Source: an uncultured Oscillospiraceae bacterium (GTDB lineage: Bacteria; Bacillota; Clostridia; Oscillospirales; Oscillospiraceae). From it: a DNA stretch of 44,990 bases. Position numbers and translations under genes: made by a program. Shown piece by piece: positions 18,265 through 26,300 of the stretch. The stretch is from the NCBI GenBank assembly GCA_934567355.1, contig CAKTJC010000023.1:1-44990 (forward strand), given 5' to 3'. The notes beneath the pieces were generated by a model, which made no database searches, had not been told where the DNA came from, and worked only from the letters and a program-made list of their open reading frames with translations. Position 1 is the stretch's first letter. Each line of letters begins with the position of its first letter.

Positions 18265-18987
18265 TCACTTGTTCCGGTTAATCATGCGGTTTTCCTCGTG
18301 GCCGGTTGCCAGGTCCACGAAGCGGACGTACAGGGAGATTTTGTTGTTTTCATCCAGGGCGTTCCAGATGTCGGAAGTCCAGCTGTCGATGTCATTGGGG
18401 ATGCTCACCCGCTCCGGCTCCCCCTGGAAGGTGGGGATGGGGCTGCCGTCGCACACATAGGTGTGAATGAAATGCCCCACGCCGGCCTTGGCGCTGCCGT
18501 AGCTGTAGGTGTAGCGGTTGCAGAAGCTGCCTTCCTCGTCGCCGGATTTGAGAATGCTCATCTGGTAGGAGAAGTCCCCCTGGGCGAAGGTGGCCATGGC
18601 GCTGATTCTGGGGGTGAAATTGGGGGGATCCGGCTCAAAGCACCGCTGTGCCAGGGCATCTGCAAAGGGAAGCCCTGCCTTTAGCCCCTTCCAGACGGTG
18701 TCCGTCTGGTCGCCGTTGGTGACAATGAGCTTGTTTTCGTATTTCCGGATGGCGGCGTAGATAATCAGGCTGGGGTCCTCTACCTTGCTGGCATCAAAGG
18801 GCTCGGTGAACACGGCTCCGTCCTTCTCCGTAAAGATACGGTTGCGGCTGTTGGCGCTGCGGCCCATGATGAAGTAGGCGAAGGCGGCGTGCTTGCCGTC
18901 GGCGGTTTTGCCCACCACAATGCCCCGGCCGGGGTAGGTGTTGCCCTGCAAGCGGGCCGGCATGGATTGTACCTCGTAAACGTTCAT
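18265..18987 (-). CDS. purO: IMP cyclohydrolase, archaeal PurO type
   Basis: 240 residues resembling the PurO family of archaeal IMP cyclohydrolases. It begins MNVYEVQSMPARLQGNTYPG and contains GRGIVVGKTADGKHAAFAYFIMGRS, then NRIF and GDQTDTV. The start at 18987 has GGGAGG 8 bases before it; a longer upstream reading overlaps purN in another frame and is rejected. It closes FAICAR to IMP, the final step. It sits 14 bases after purN and 10 bases before the single-domain AICAR formyltransferase, so the pair replaces bifunctional PurH. Family assignment is by sequence recall only. Confidence 0.87.
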   Translation of the reverse strand: MNVYEVQSMPARLQGNTYPGRGIVVGKTADGKHAAFAYFIMGRSANSRNRIFTEKDGAVFTEPFDASKVEDPSLIIYAAIRKYENKLIVTNGDQTDTVWKGLKAGLPFADALAQRCFEPDPPNFTPRISAMATFAQGDFSYQMSILKSGDEEGSFCNRYTYSYGSAKAGVGHFIHTYVCDGSPIPTFQGEPERVSIPNDIDSWTSDIWNALDENNKISLYVRFVDLATGHEENRMINRNK

Positions 18988-19001
18988 GTTGTTCCTCCCT
19001 T

Positions 19002-19619
19002 TCATTTCTGTGGGGGCGTCTGCTGCACCAGGGCAGCGCACACCATTTCTGTGGCCTGGGGGAGCAGAACCCATTCCGCCTGCTCCATGACCCGGCGCTG
19101 CAAAATTTCGGGGGTATCTCCCGGGAGCACCTCCACCGCCTTCTGGGCGATGATTTCTCCTCCGTCGGGAATGGAATTGACAAAGTGGACGGTGGCACCG
19201 GTGACCTTTACGCCATATTGCAGGGCGGCCTGGTGTACCTTCAGCCCATAGAAGCCCTCTCCGCAGAAGCTGGGAATCAGGGCGGGGTGGATGTTGAGAA
19301 TCCGCCGGGGCCATTTGTCGGTGAAGTTGCCGGAGAGGATGGTCATAAAGCCCGCCAGCACAATCACGTCAATTTGATATTCCTCCAGAGTTTGCTGCAA
19401 GGCGCTTTCAAAGCCTGCCTGGCCGCCCAGCTGCTTTTTCAGCAGGGTAACGCCGGGGATTCCGGCGTTTTTCGCCCGCTCCAGGGCATAGGCTCCGGCA
19501 GCGTTGGAAACCACCAGGGCAATGGTGCCGCTGTGGAGGGTTCCTGCCTTCTGGGCATCTATCAGCGCCTGTAAATTGGTTCCGCCGCCGGAAACCAGTA
19601 CGGCAATCCGGGCGCTCAT
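19002..19619 (-). CDS. purN: Phosphoribosylglycinamide formyltransferase
   Basis: 205 residues. Typical N-terminus ARIAVLVSGGGTNLQALID (phosphate-binding GGGTNL), LAGFMTIL, the catalytic block ILNIHPALIPSF (Asn/His), and VHFVNSIPDGGEIIAQKAV (catalytic Asp region). It adds formyl from 10-formyl-THF to GAR (step 3). The ATG overlaps the purM stop by four bases (ATGA), so the two are translationally coupled. Confidence 0.95.
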   Translation of the reverse strand: MSARIAVLVSGGGTNLQALIDAQKAGTLHSGTIALVVSNAAGAYALERAKNAGIPGVTLLKKQLGGQAGFESALQQTLEEYQIDVIVLAGFMTILSGNFTDKWPRRILNIHPALIPSFCGEGFYGLKVHQAALQYGVKVTGATVHFVNSIPDGGEIIAQKAVEVLPGDTPEILQRRVMEQAEWVLLPQATEMVCAALVQQTPPQK

Positions 19620-20665
19620 TTCAAAATCACCTTTTCCTCACCCTGGGCAATGGTGCCGATTACATAGGCATCCTCGCCCTGCGCGGTGAGAATTTCCAGT
19701 GCCTTCTGGGCCTGGTAGGCGGGGACAACCACGCTCATGCCCACGCCCATGTTGAAGGTGTTGAACATATCCCGCTGGGGGATGCTGCCGGTTTGGGCAA
19801 TCAGCTGGAAGATGGGCAGAATGCGGATGGCGCTGCGGTCGATTTCGGCGCACAGACCGTCGGGGATGGAGCGGGGGATGTTCTCATAGAAGCCGCCGCC
19901 GGTGATGTGGCTGATGCCCTTCACGTCCACCTGCTCCAGCAGGGCCAGAATGCTCTTTACATAAATCCTGGTGGGGGTCAGCAGGGTTTCGGCAATGGAC
20001 TTGCCCCCCAGGAAATCGTTGGGCTTCATCAGCTCAGGATTGTTCTCCACATCAAAGACCTTACGCACCAGGCTGAAGCCGTTGGAGTGCACACCGGTGG
20101 AGGCCAGGGCAATCACCACATCTCCGGGAGCCATCCGGGAATTGTCGATGATTTTCTTTTTGTCCACAATGCCCACGGAGAATCCGGCCAGGTCATAGTC
20201 ATCCTCAGCCATCATGCCGGGGTGCTCGGCGGTCTCGCCGCCAATCAGGGCGGAGCCGGACTGAACGCAGCCCTCTGCCACACCGGCCACAATCTGGGCA
20301 ATCTTTTCGGGGATGTTCTTGCCGCAGGCGATATAGTCCAGGAAGAACAGGGGCCGGGCACCGCAGCAGATGACGTCGTTGACGCACATGGCAACACAGT
20401 CGATGCCAATGGTGTCGTGCTTGTCCAGCAGCTGGGCGATTCTCAGCTTGGTGCCCACGCCATCGGTGCCGGAGACCAGCACCGGCTCCTCCATGCCTGC
20501 AATGGGCAGACCAAAGCAGCCGCCGAAGCCGCCCACGTCATTCAGGCAGCCCTCGTTCTTGGTGCGGGCGATGTGCTTTTTCATCAGCTCTACGGCCCGG
20601 TAACCGGCGGTGATGTCCACACCGGCGGCAGCGTAGCTGGCAGATTGGGAGTTGTTGTGTTCCAT
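19616..20665 (-). CDS. purM: Phosphoribosylformylglycinamidine cyclo-ligase
   Basis: 349 residues (AIR synthetase, step 5). Blocks: SYAAAGVDITAG near the N-terminus, VSGTDGVGTKLRIA, CVNDVICCGARPLFFLDYIA, ALIGGETAEHPGMM, ASTGVHSNGFSLVRK and HITGGGFYENIPR. It joins FGAM to AIR with ATP. AAGGAG lies upstream of the start. 31 bases after purF. Confidence 0.96.
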   Translation of the reverse strand: MEHNNSQSASYAAAGVDITAGYRAVELMKKHIARTKNEGCLNDVGGFGGCFGLPIAGMEEPVLVSGTDGVGTKLRIAQLLDKHDTIGIDCVAMCVNDVICCGARPLFFLDYIACGKNIPEKIAQIVAGVAEGCVQSGSALIGGETAEHPGMMAEDDYDLAGFSVGIVDKKKIIDNSRMAPGDVVIALASTGVHSNGFSLVRKVFDVENNPELMKPNDFLGGKSIAETLLTPTRIYVKSILALLEQVDVKGISHITGGGFYENIPRSIPDGLCAEIDRSAIRILPIFQLIAQTGSIPQRDMFNTFNMGVGMSVVVPAYQAQKALEILTAQGEDAYVIGTIAQGEEKVILK

Positions 20666-20696
20666 ATTGTGACGCTCCTTTTATGATGTAGTGGGC

Positions 20697-22121
20697 TCAG
20701 CCCTTGCCGTTCCAGCAGTAGGTGCAGACGCATTCTTTGGGCAGGCCGATGGCCTCCAGGATGCCGTCCAGGGATTGGTATTCCAGGGAGGCAAAGTGCA
20801 GCTTTTCGCAGATGGCCCGGCGCATATTCTTGCCCCGCTGGGTGCTGCCGTCCATATATTCCTCCAGATGGTTCAGGCCCTCTTCTCCCTCCAGCTCCAG
20901 GATGGTGGCCCGGGCAATCAGCTCGTTTTCGGAGTTGGAGCGGGAGAAATTCAGGAACTTGCAGCCATAGAGAATGGGGGGACAGGCGCTGCGGATGTGC
21001 ACATCCTTGGCACCGTGCTCATACAGGAATTCAACGGTCTCCCGGAGCTGGGTGCCCCGCACCACGCTGTCGTCCACAAACAGCAGCTTCTTGTCCCGAA
21101 TCAGCTCGTCCACGGGAATCTGCTTCATTTTGGCCACCATATTCCGCTCGCTCTGGTTGGCGGGCATAAAGCTCCGGGGCCAGGTGGGGGTATACTTGAT
21201 GAAGGGGCGGGCAAAGGGAATGCCGCTTTCGTTGGCGTAGCCAATGGCGTGGGGGGTGCCGGAGTCCGGAACACCGGCCACATAGTCAATGTCCTGGGCC
21301 ACGCCGTTTTCCTTGTCCCGCTTGGCCATCAGCCGCCCGTTGCGGTAGCGCATGGCCTCTACGTTGCGGCCCTCGTAGCAGGCCGTGGGGTAGCCGTAGT
21401 AGGACCACAGGAAGGCGCAGATTTTCATGTCCTTCCGGGGCGGTGCCAGCTGGGTGATGCCCTCCGGGGAGATTTCCACGATTTCCCCCGGGCCCAACTC
21501 CCGAACCACCTCGTAGCCCAGCTTTTCACCGGCGTAATCCTCGAAGGTGACGGCGTAGCCGTCGGCATCCTTCTCAATGACAATGGGCAGTCGGCCCATT
21601 TTGTCCCGGGCGGCAATCAGGTGCCCGCCGTCCTTCATAATCAGAATGGAGGCGGTGCCCTCAATCATGTCCTGGGCATAGCGGATGCCGTCGGCGAAGC
21701 TGTCCTTCTGGTCGATGAAGGCGGCGATAAGCTCATTGGAATTCACCCGGCCGCCGGTCATACTGTCGAAGTGGCCGCCGGAGCTGTGCAGATGGGTCTG
21801 AATCAGAGCCTCTGCATTGTTGATGATGCCAATGGTGCAGATGGCGTAAACGCCCAGCCGGGAGCGAATCAGAATGGGCTGGGGGTCGGTGTCGGAAATG
21901 CAGCCGATGGCGGTGGTGCCGGTCATCTCGCTGACAATTCCCTCGAACTTGGTGCGGAAGGGGGAATTCTGAATATTGTGAATTTCCCGCTGCATTCCCA
22001 CGTCCTTGTCCCAGGCGGCCATGCCGCCTCGGCGGGTACCCAGGTGGGAATGGTAGTCCGTGCCGAAGAATACATCCAGAACACAGTTGCGGCGGGATGC
22101 AGCGCCAAAGAAACCACCCAT
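20697..22121 (-). CDS. purF: Amidophosphoribosyltransferase, variant without N-terminal Cys
   Basis: 474 residues. The Ntn-hydrolase-type domain starts MGGFFGAASRRNC, with TDYHSHLGTRRGGMAAWD next. In ordinary PurF the residue after the leader is the catalytic Cys of CG(V/I)FG; here the aligned residue is Gly. The PRTase domain is intact: KLLFVDDSVVRGTQL carries the PRPP-binding loop. C-terminal CTYCWNGKG resembles the CxxC of the Fe-S-containing Bacillus enzyme, and CPPILYGC could supply further ligands. The start at 22121 has a G-rich AAGGGGGG site, 13 bases after purE. It makes phosphoribosylamine from PRPP (step 1), probably with ammonia rather than its own glutamine hydrolysis, unless another residue takes over (inference). 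It could also be a regulatory paralogue. Confidence 0.9.
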   Translation of the reverse strand: MGGFFGAASRRNCVLDVFFGTDYHSHLGTRRGGMAAWDKDVGMQREIHNIQNSPFRTKFEGIVSEMTGTTAIGCISDTDPQPILIRSRLGVYAICTIGIINNAEALIQTHLHSSGGHFDSMTGGRVNSNELIAAFIDQKDSFADGIRYAQDMIEGTASILIMKDGGHLIAARDKMGRLPIVIEKDADGYAVTFEDYAGEKLGYEVVRELGPGEIVEISPEGITQLAPPRKDMKICAFLWSYYGYPTACYEGRNVEAMRYRNGRLMAKRDKENGVAQDIDYVAGVPDSGTPHAIGYANESGIPFARPFIKYTPTWPRSFMPANQSERNMVAKMKQIPVDELIRDKKLLFVDDSVVRGTQLRETVEFLYEHGAKDVHIRSACPPILYGCKFLNFSRSNSENELIARATILELEGEEGLNHLEEYMDGSTQRGKNMRRAICEKLHFASLEYQSLDGILEAIGLPKECVCTYCWNGKG

Positions 22122-22134
22122 GTGAAGTCCCCCC

Positions 22135-22629
22135 TTATTTACGCAGCTCCGCCTGTAGGGCGGCATCCTTGCTGAGTACCTTCTCGCTGTCGGCTGCCCG
22201 CTTGGCATCCAGCCGGGCGGCCAGAGCTTCATCGCCGACGGCCAGAATCTGGGCGGCAAGCAAAGCGGCATTGACACCCCCATTGATGGCAACAGTGGCT
22301 ACAGGAATGCCGGAGGGCATCTGGACTGTTGACAAAAGGGCGTCAATGCCGTCTAGAGTGGTGGATTTACAGGGAATCCCGATGACAGGAAGGGTAGAAT
22401 TGGCTGCAATGGCCCCAGCCAGGTGCGCAGCCATACCGGCTGCGGCAATGATTGCGCCGAAGCCGTTTGACCGGGCGTGCAGGGCGAATGCACGTGCCTG
22501 CTCCGGTGTGCGGTGGGCGGAATACACATGCGCTTCGTAGGGGATACCCAAAGCATCCAGGGTGTCCATGGCTTTGCGCAGAATTGGCAGGTCGCTGTCG
22601 CTGCCCATGATAATACCGACTTTTTTCAT
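22135..22629 (-). CDS. purE: N5-carboxyaminoimidazole ribonucleotide mutase
   Basis: 164 residues, class I PurE length. GIIMGSDSDLPIL at the N-terminus, HVYSAHRTPEQ (catalytic His), GMAAHLAGAIAANSTLPVIGIP and the C-terminal segment VAINGGVNAALLAAQIL. First gene of the purine operon, with AGGAGG seven bases upstream. No purK, purC or purB follows in this cluster; they must lie elsewhere or PurE may use bicarbonate-derived CAIR formed otherwise. Confidence 0.96.
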   Translation of the reverse strand: MKKVGIIMGSDSDLPILRKAMDTLDALGIPYEAHVYSAHRTPEQARAFALHARSNGFGAIIAAAGMAAHLAGAIAANSTLPVIGIPCKSTTLDGIDALLSTVQMPSGIPVATVAINGGVNAALLAAQILAVGDEALAARLDAKRAADSEKVLSKDAALQAELRK

Positions 22630-22748
22630 GTGAACCTCCTTATAAGGGCGGGGAAAACAAAATGGGCAGATTCGCCTGAATCAGGTGAAACGGCCCACGC
22701 GGACGAGTGTACGAGCCCGATGCGTGTGCAGGGGGAGGGACAAGCTCT
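22630..22748 (-). promoter_or_regulatory. Structured 5' leader of the purine operon, unknown class
   Basis: About 120 bases between the promoter and purE. GGCAGA near the transcription start (22746-22751) can pair with TCTGCC (22665-22670). A hairpin GATTC-AGGC-GAATC precedes CCCATTTTGTTTT, which could be a weak attenuator. CACGC/GCGTG forms an inner stem. It does not match the purine (guanine/adenine) or THF aptamer patterns I know. Confidence 0.45.
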
Positions 22749-22754
22749 GCCTGA

Positions 22755-22784
22755 ATTATAGCATAAGCGCTCGATTACCGTCAA
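22755..22784 (-). promoter_or_regulatory. Promoter of the purine operon
   Basis: On the minus strand: TTGACG (22784-22779), 18-base spacer, perfect TATAAT (22760-22755). Confidence 0.8.
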
Positions 22785-22947
22785 GAAAGCAGAAAGACGA
22801 TTCCTCTCCGCCTTTTCTGCCGGTGTCTGTGAATGTTGCTCAATGTAGCCTGCCACTGCCGCCGGGCTTCCTGAAAGGCCAAAGAACGAAAAACGGCAAA
22901 GCAGGACACAAATGCAAAAAAACACAATAAATATTATAGATACACCG

Positions 22948-22976
22948 TTGAAATCGCATTTGGATTATGATATACT
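22948..22976 (+). promoter_or_regulatory. Promoter of the cobalamin-riboswitch operon
   Basis: TTGAAA (22948-22953), 17-base spacer, TATACT (22971-22976). Transcription would begin about 20-25 bases before the riboswitch. The stretch between this and the purine promoter (22785-22947) shows nothing else. Confidence 0.75.
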
Positions 22977-23000
22977 TACCCCGCATGGATATCTCCCGTG

Positions 23001-23142
23001 AAGTGAATATCAGCATCGGAATGAAGGAACCGTGTGAAAACCACGGACTGTAACGGCAACTGTAACGCAGAGTGACCCCCATTGTGCCACTGGGTGACTG
23101 GGAAGGCGGGGCGAGCGATGAAGCGGAGTCAGGATATTTCAT
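23001..23142 (+). promoter_or_regulatory. Cobalamin (B12) riboswitch
   Basis: Conserved core in order: GGAACCGTGTGAAAACCACGG, ACTGTAACGGCAACTGTAACG, TGCCACTGGGTGACTGGGAAGG, then GAAGCGGAGTCAGGAT, a B12-box variant. Outer ends TGAATATC and GATATTTCA can close stem P1. These are the hallmark blocks of cobalamin riboswitches. With the following terminator it should switch off the surface protein/transport operon when cobalamin is plentiful. Confidence 0.93.
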
Positions 23143-23193
23143 CCGGTGAATATGTTTCCGATTAAAACGCTTTGTGTTCTGAAAAAATACCGT

Positions 23194-23231
23194 CAGAGCA
23201 GCACGTTTGTGCTGCTCTGTTTATTTTTTCC
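23194..23231 (+). terminator. Expression-platform terminator of the B12 riboswitch
   Basis: 11-bp perfect stem CAGAGCAGCAC (23194-23204) with GTGCTGCTCTG (23209-23219), a 4-base loop and a T-rich tail. About 120 bases before the giant gene, consistent with transcriptional attenuation. Confidence 0.9.
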
Positions 23232-23352
23232 GGGAGAGGGCGTCACATTTGGGCGTTTTGCGTGAGATTTTCCCATGATAAATTTTGATCCCCGTTTTGT
23301 TTGCAGATAAATGCAGGCAAGAGCGGGAAATCATAACAGGAGGTAAGCGTGA

Positions 23353-26300
23353 ATGTCTAATCTACGGACGAGAATCCTTGCATTGCTGCTGGCGGTTTCT
23401 ATGTTGGTAGGCTATGTGCTCCCTGCCGCTGCTGAGGAATATCAGCCGGGCACGGAGATCACCGGCGAAGTAGAGCCGACGCCCGCCCCGGAGGAACCGG
23501 CAACAGAGCCGCCCACCGAGGCACCCACCCAGGCTCCGACCGAGCCTGCCACAGAGGCTCCTACCCAAGAGGTGACGGAGGCCCCTACGGCGGAAACCGA
23601 CCCGGTGGAGACTGAGCCGGAAGAGACCGATCCGGAAGAGACTAACCCGGAAGAAACTGAACCCGAAGAGACAGAGCCTGAAGAAACAGAGCCCGAGGAA
23701 GAGGAGAAGGAAGCTCCCTATCCCGAACCTGTGCTCTATTTTGCTGCCCCGGCAGAGGAATCTCTGGTTTATGGCATGAATGTTGTCAATCCCGGCACTT
23801 CCGACATCTGCTGGGATTTCCCCGTCAGCAGCGCTACTGCGGTTCGCTGCGGCGGTACGCTGTTTGCGACGCTGCGCGTGCCTACGTTCAGCCCCTATCG
23901 CTATCTGTATTTCGGCTCCCAGGCGGCGCTGGAAGAGCGGATGAGCCAGGGCGGCGCGTTCCCCGTGGCAGAGGGCGTGCTCAATAACGGCGAGCGGGTG
24001 TTCCATTTCACCATTGGCACGGCTGATAATTCCCGCATCACTGTGTGCCTGATCGCCCCGGATGCAACCCAGGAGAGCGGCTATCTGCTGAAGGAGCAGG
24101 AGCTGACCATTCCCTCCGTGCCTGTTGCGGATCTTGCGCTGTATGCAGATGATACTGACGAGACTGCCGTAGCCTCCGGTTTTCATGCGGTGGAGTATCC
24201 TGCTGCCCCGGAAGAAGAGCAGGATGTGAGCGGCAAGCTGTTTGTTGCCGAGCAGGGCACCAATAATATCTGCAGCATTTTCAAGATTGAGAAGGCAACT
24301 GCTGTCAAGGACGAGAACAATATTTATGTTACCGTCTATGTAACTCCCCCGGCCCGTACGATACTTACCTACGACTATCTGTACTTCGGCGACCTTACCG
24401 CGCTGAGAGAACAGCTGGAAGCGGGCGGCGGGCTCGATGTGGTTGGCAGTGAATCTGTTGAGCTTGAGGGATTGGGCGATAGACAGGTCTTCCACTTCAC
24501 GCTGCCTGCCACAGCGGCAGGAACCCGCGTCCCTGTCTGCATCCTTAAGAGCGACCTGACCGCGAGTGCCCCCTACAACTCCAGCGAACTGGAGCTGGTG
24601 GTTCCTGCCGACATTCAGGAGGTCGAGGTCAAGAAGGATCCCGTACCTACTCCTGTTTCCTACCCTGCCGCTCCCTTCAGCGAGCAGGATGTCAGCGGTC
24701 AGCTGTTTGTCGCCAAGCAGGGCGTAGATACGGTCTATACCATGTTTAATGTGAGCACTGCTACCGCGGTGAAGGACGATAAGAACATCTACGTCACCAT
24801 CCAGGTGAATCCCGCCGCCAGCGGCGCGTTCACCTATAGCTACCTGTATTTTGGCACCCGCACCGACCTGATTGCCCAGCTGGATGCGGGCGGAGAATTC
24901 GACGTTGTTGCGGGTGTAAACGGTAGCGCAACTCAAAGTTACCACTTTACGCTGCCGCTCAGTGCGGAGGGTACCTGCGTTCCCGTGTGCATTCTGAAGG
25001 GCGACCTGACTGCAAAGAGTCCTTATAATTCCAGTGAGCTGGAATTGATCGTTCCCGAGATCCCCGAGGGGAAGATCACACCTGTACCCACTCCCGTTTC
25101 TTATCCTGCCGCTCCCTTCGATGAGGAGGGCGTGACCGGCAAACTGTTCGTTGCCAAGCAGGGCGTAGATACGGTCTACACCATGTTCAATGTGAGCACT
25201 GCTACTGCAGTGAAGGACGATAAGAATATCTACGTTACTATCCAGGTAAATCCCGCTGCCAGCGGCGCGTTCACCTACAGCTATTTGTACTTCGGAACGA
25301 AGACAGAATTGGAAGCGCAACTGAAAGTTGATGGCCCGTTCGACGTGGTCGGCGGCGTGAATGGCGCAGACACTCAGAGCTATCACTTCACCCTGCCGCT
25401 CAGCACGGAGGGGACCCGCGTTCCCGTGTGCATCCTGAAGGGCGATCTGACCGCGAAGAGCCCCTATAACTCCAGTGAGCTGGAACTGGTTGTCCCTGAG
25501 ATCGCTGAGGGAAAGATCACCCCCGTGCCTACTCCTGTCACCTATCCGGATGCCCCCGGTGAAGAGCAGGATCTGACCGGTAAGCTGTTTGTGGCGAAAG
25601 CGGACGCGCCGACTACGGTGTATTCCATGTTCAAAGTGAGCACTGCCACTGCAGTGAAGGATGATAAGAACATCTACGTCACCATTCAGGTGAATCCCGC
25701 CGCCAGCGGCGCGTTCACCTACAGCTATCTGTACTTCGGAACGAAGACAGAATTGGAAGCCCAGCTGAAGATTAATGGCCCGTTCGATGTGGTTGGCGGC
25801 GTGAACGGCACGGCCACCCAGAGCTATCACTTCACGCTCCCCCTGAATGCGGAGGGGACCAATGTTCCTGTATGCATTCTGAAGAGTGACCTGACCGCGA
25901 AGAGTGCCTATAACTCCAGCGAGTTGGAGCTGGTGGTTCCTGCCGACATTCCTGAGGTCGAGGTCAAGAAGGATCCCGTCCCCACACCGGTCTCCTACCC
26001 CGCCGCACCTGCGGACGAGCAGGATGTCAGCGGCAAGCTCTTTGTCGCCAAGCAGGGTGCAGACGCGATCTACCCCATGTTCAAGATTGAGACTGCCACT
26101 GCGATTAAGGATGAGAACCTGATTTATGTCACCGTTCAGGTAAACAAAGCCGCCAGCGGTGCATTTACCTACAGCTATCTGTACTTCGGTACCCGCACGG
26201 CGCTGGTTGAGCAGCTGGATGCGGGCGGAGAATTCGGCGTTGTTGCCGGTGTGGCTGGCAGCGATACGCAGGCCTATCACTTCACGCTGCCCCTGAGTGC

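Noticed and set aside
18988..19314. Upstream extension of PurO
   Set aside because: Lies inside purN in another frame; GGGAGG before the ATG at 18987 fixes the start.
22630..22748. Guanine/adenine or THF riboswitch upstream of purE
   Set aside because: The conserved loop and junction bases of those aptamers are not found; kept only as a structured leader of unknown class.
23001..23142. Small open frames within the riboswitch region
   Set aside because: The interval is fully explained by the cobalamin aptamer; overlapping frames have no ribosome sites.
23362..26280. Long minus-strand open frames opposite the giant gene (also at 26380-27942 and 28078-30327)
   Set aside because: They mirror the codon bias of the plus-strand gene, have no ribosome sites and give low-complexity His/Gly/Arg/Ile/Val-rich proteins with no recognisable domains.
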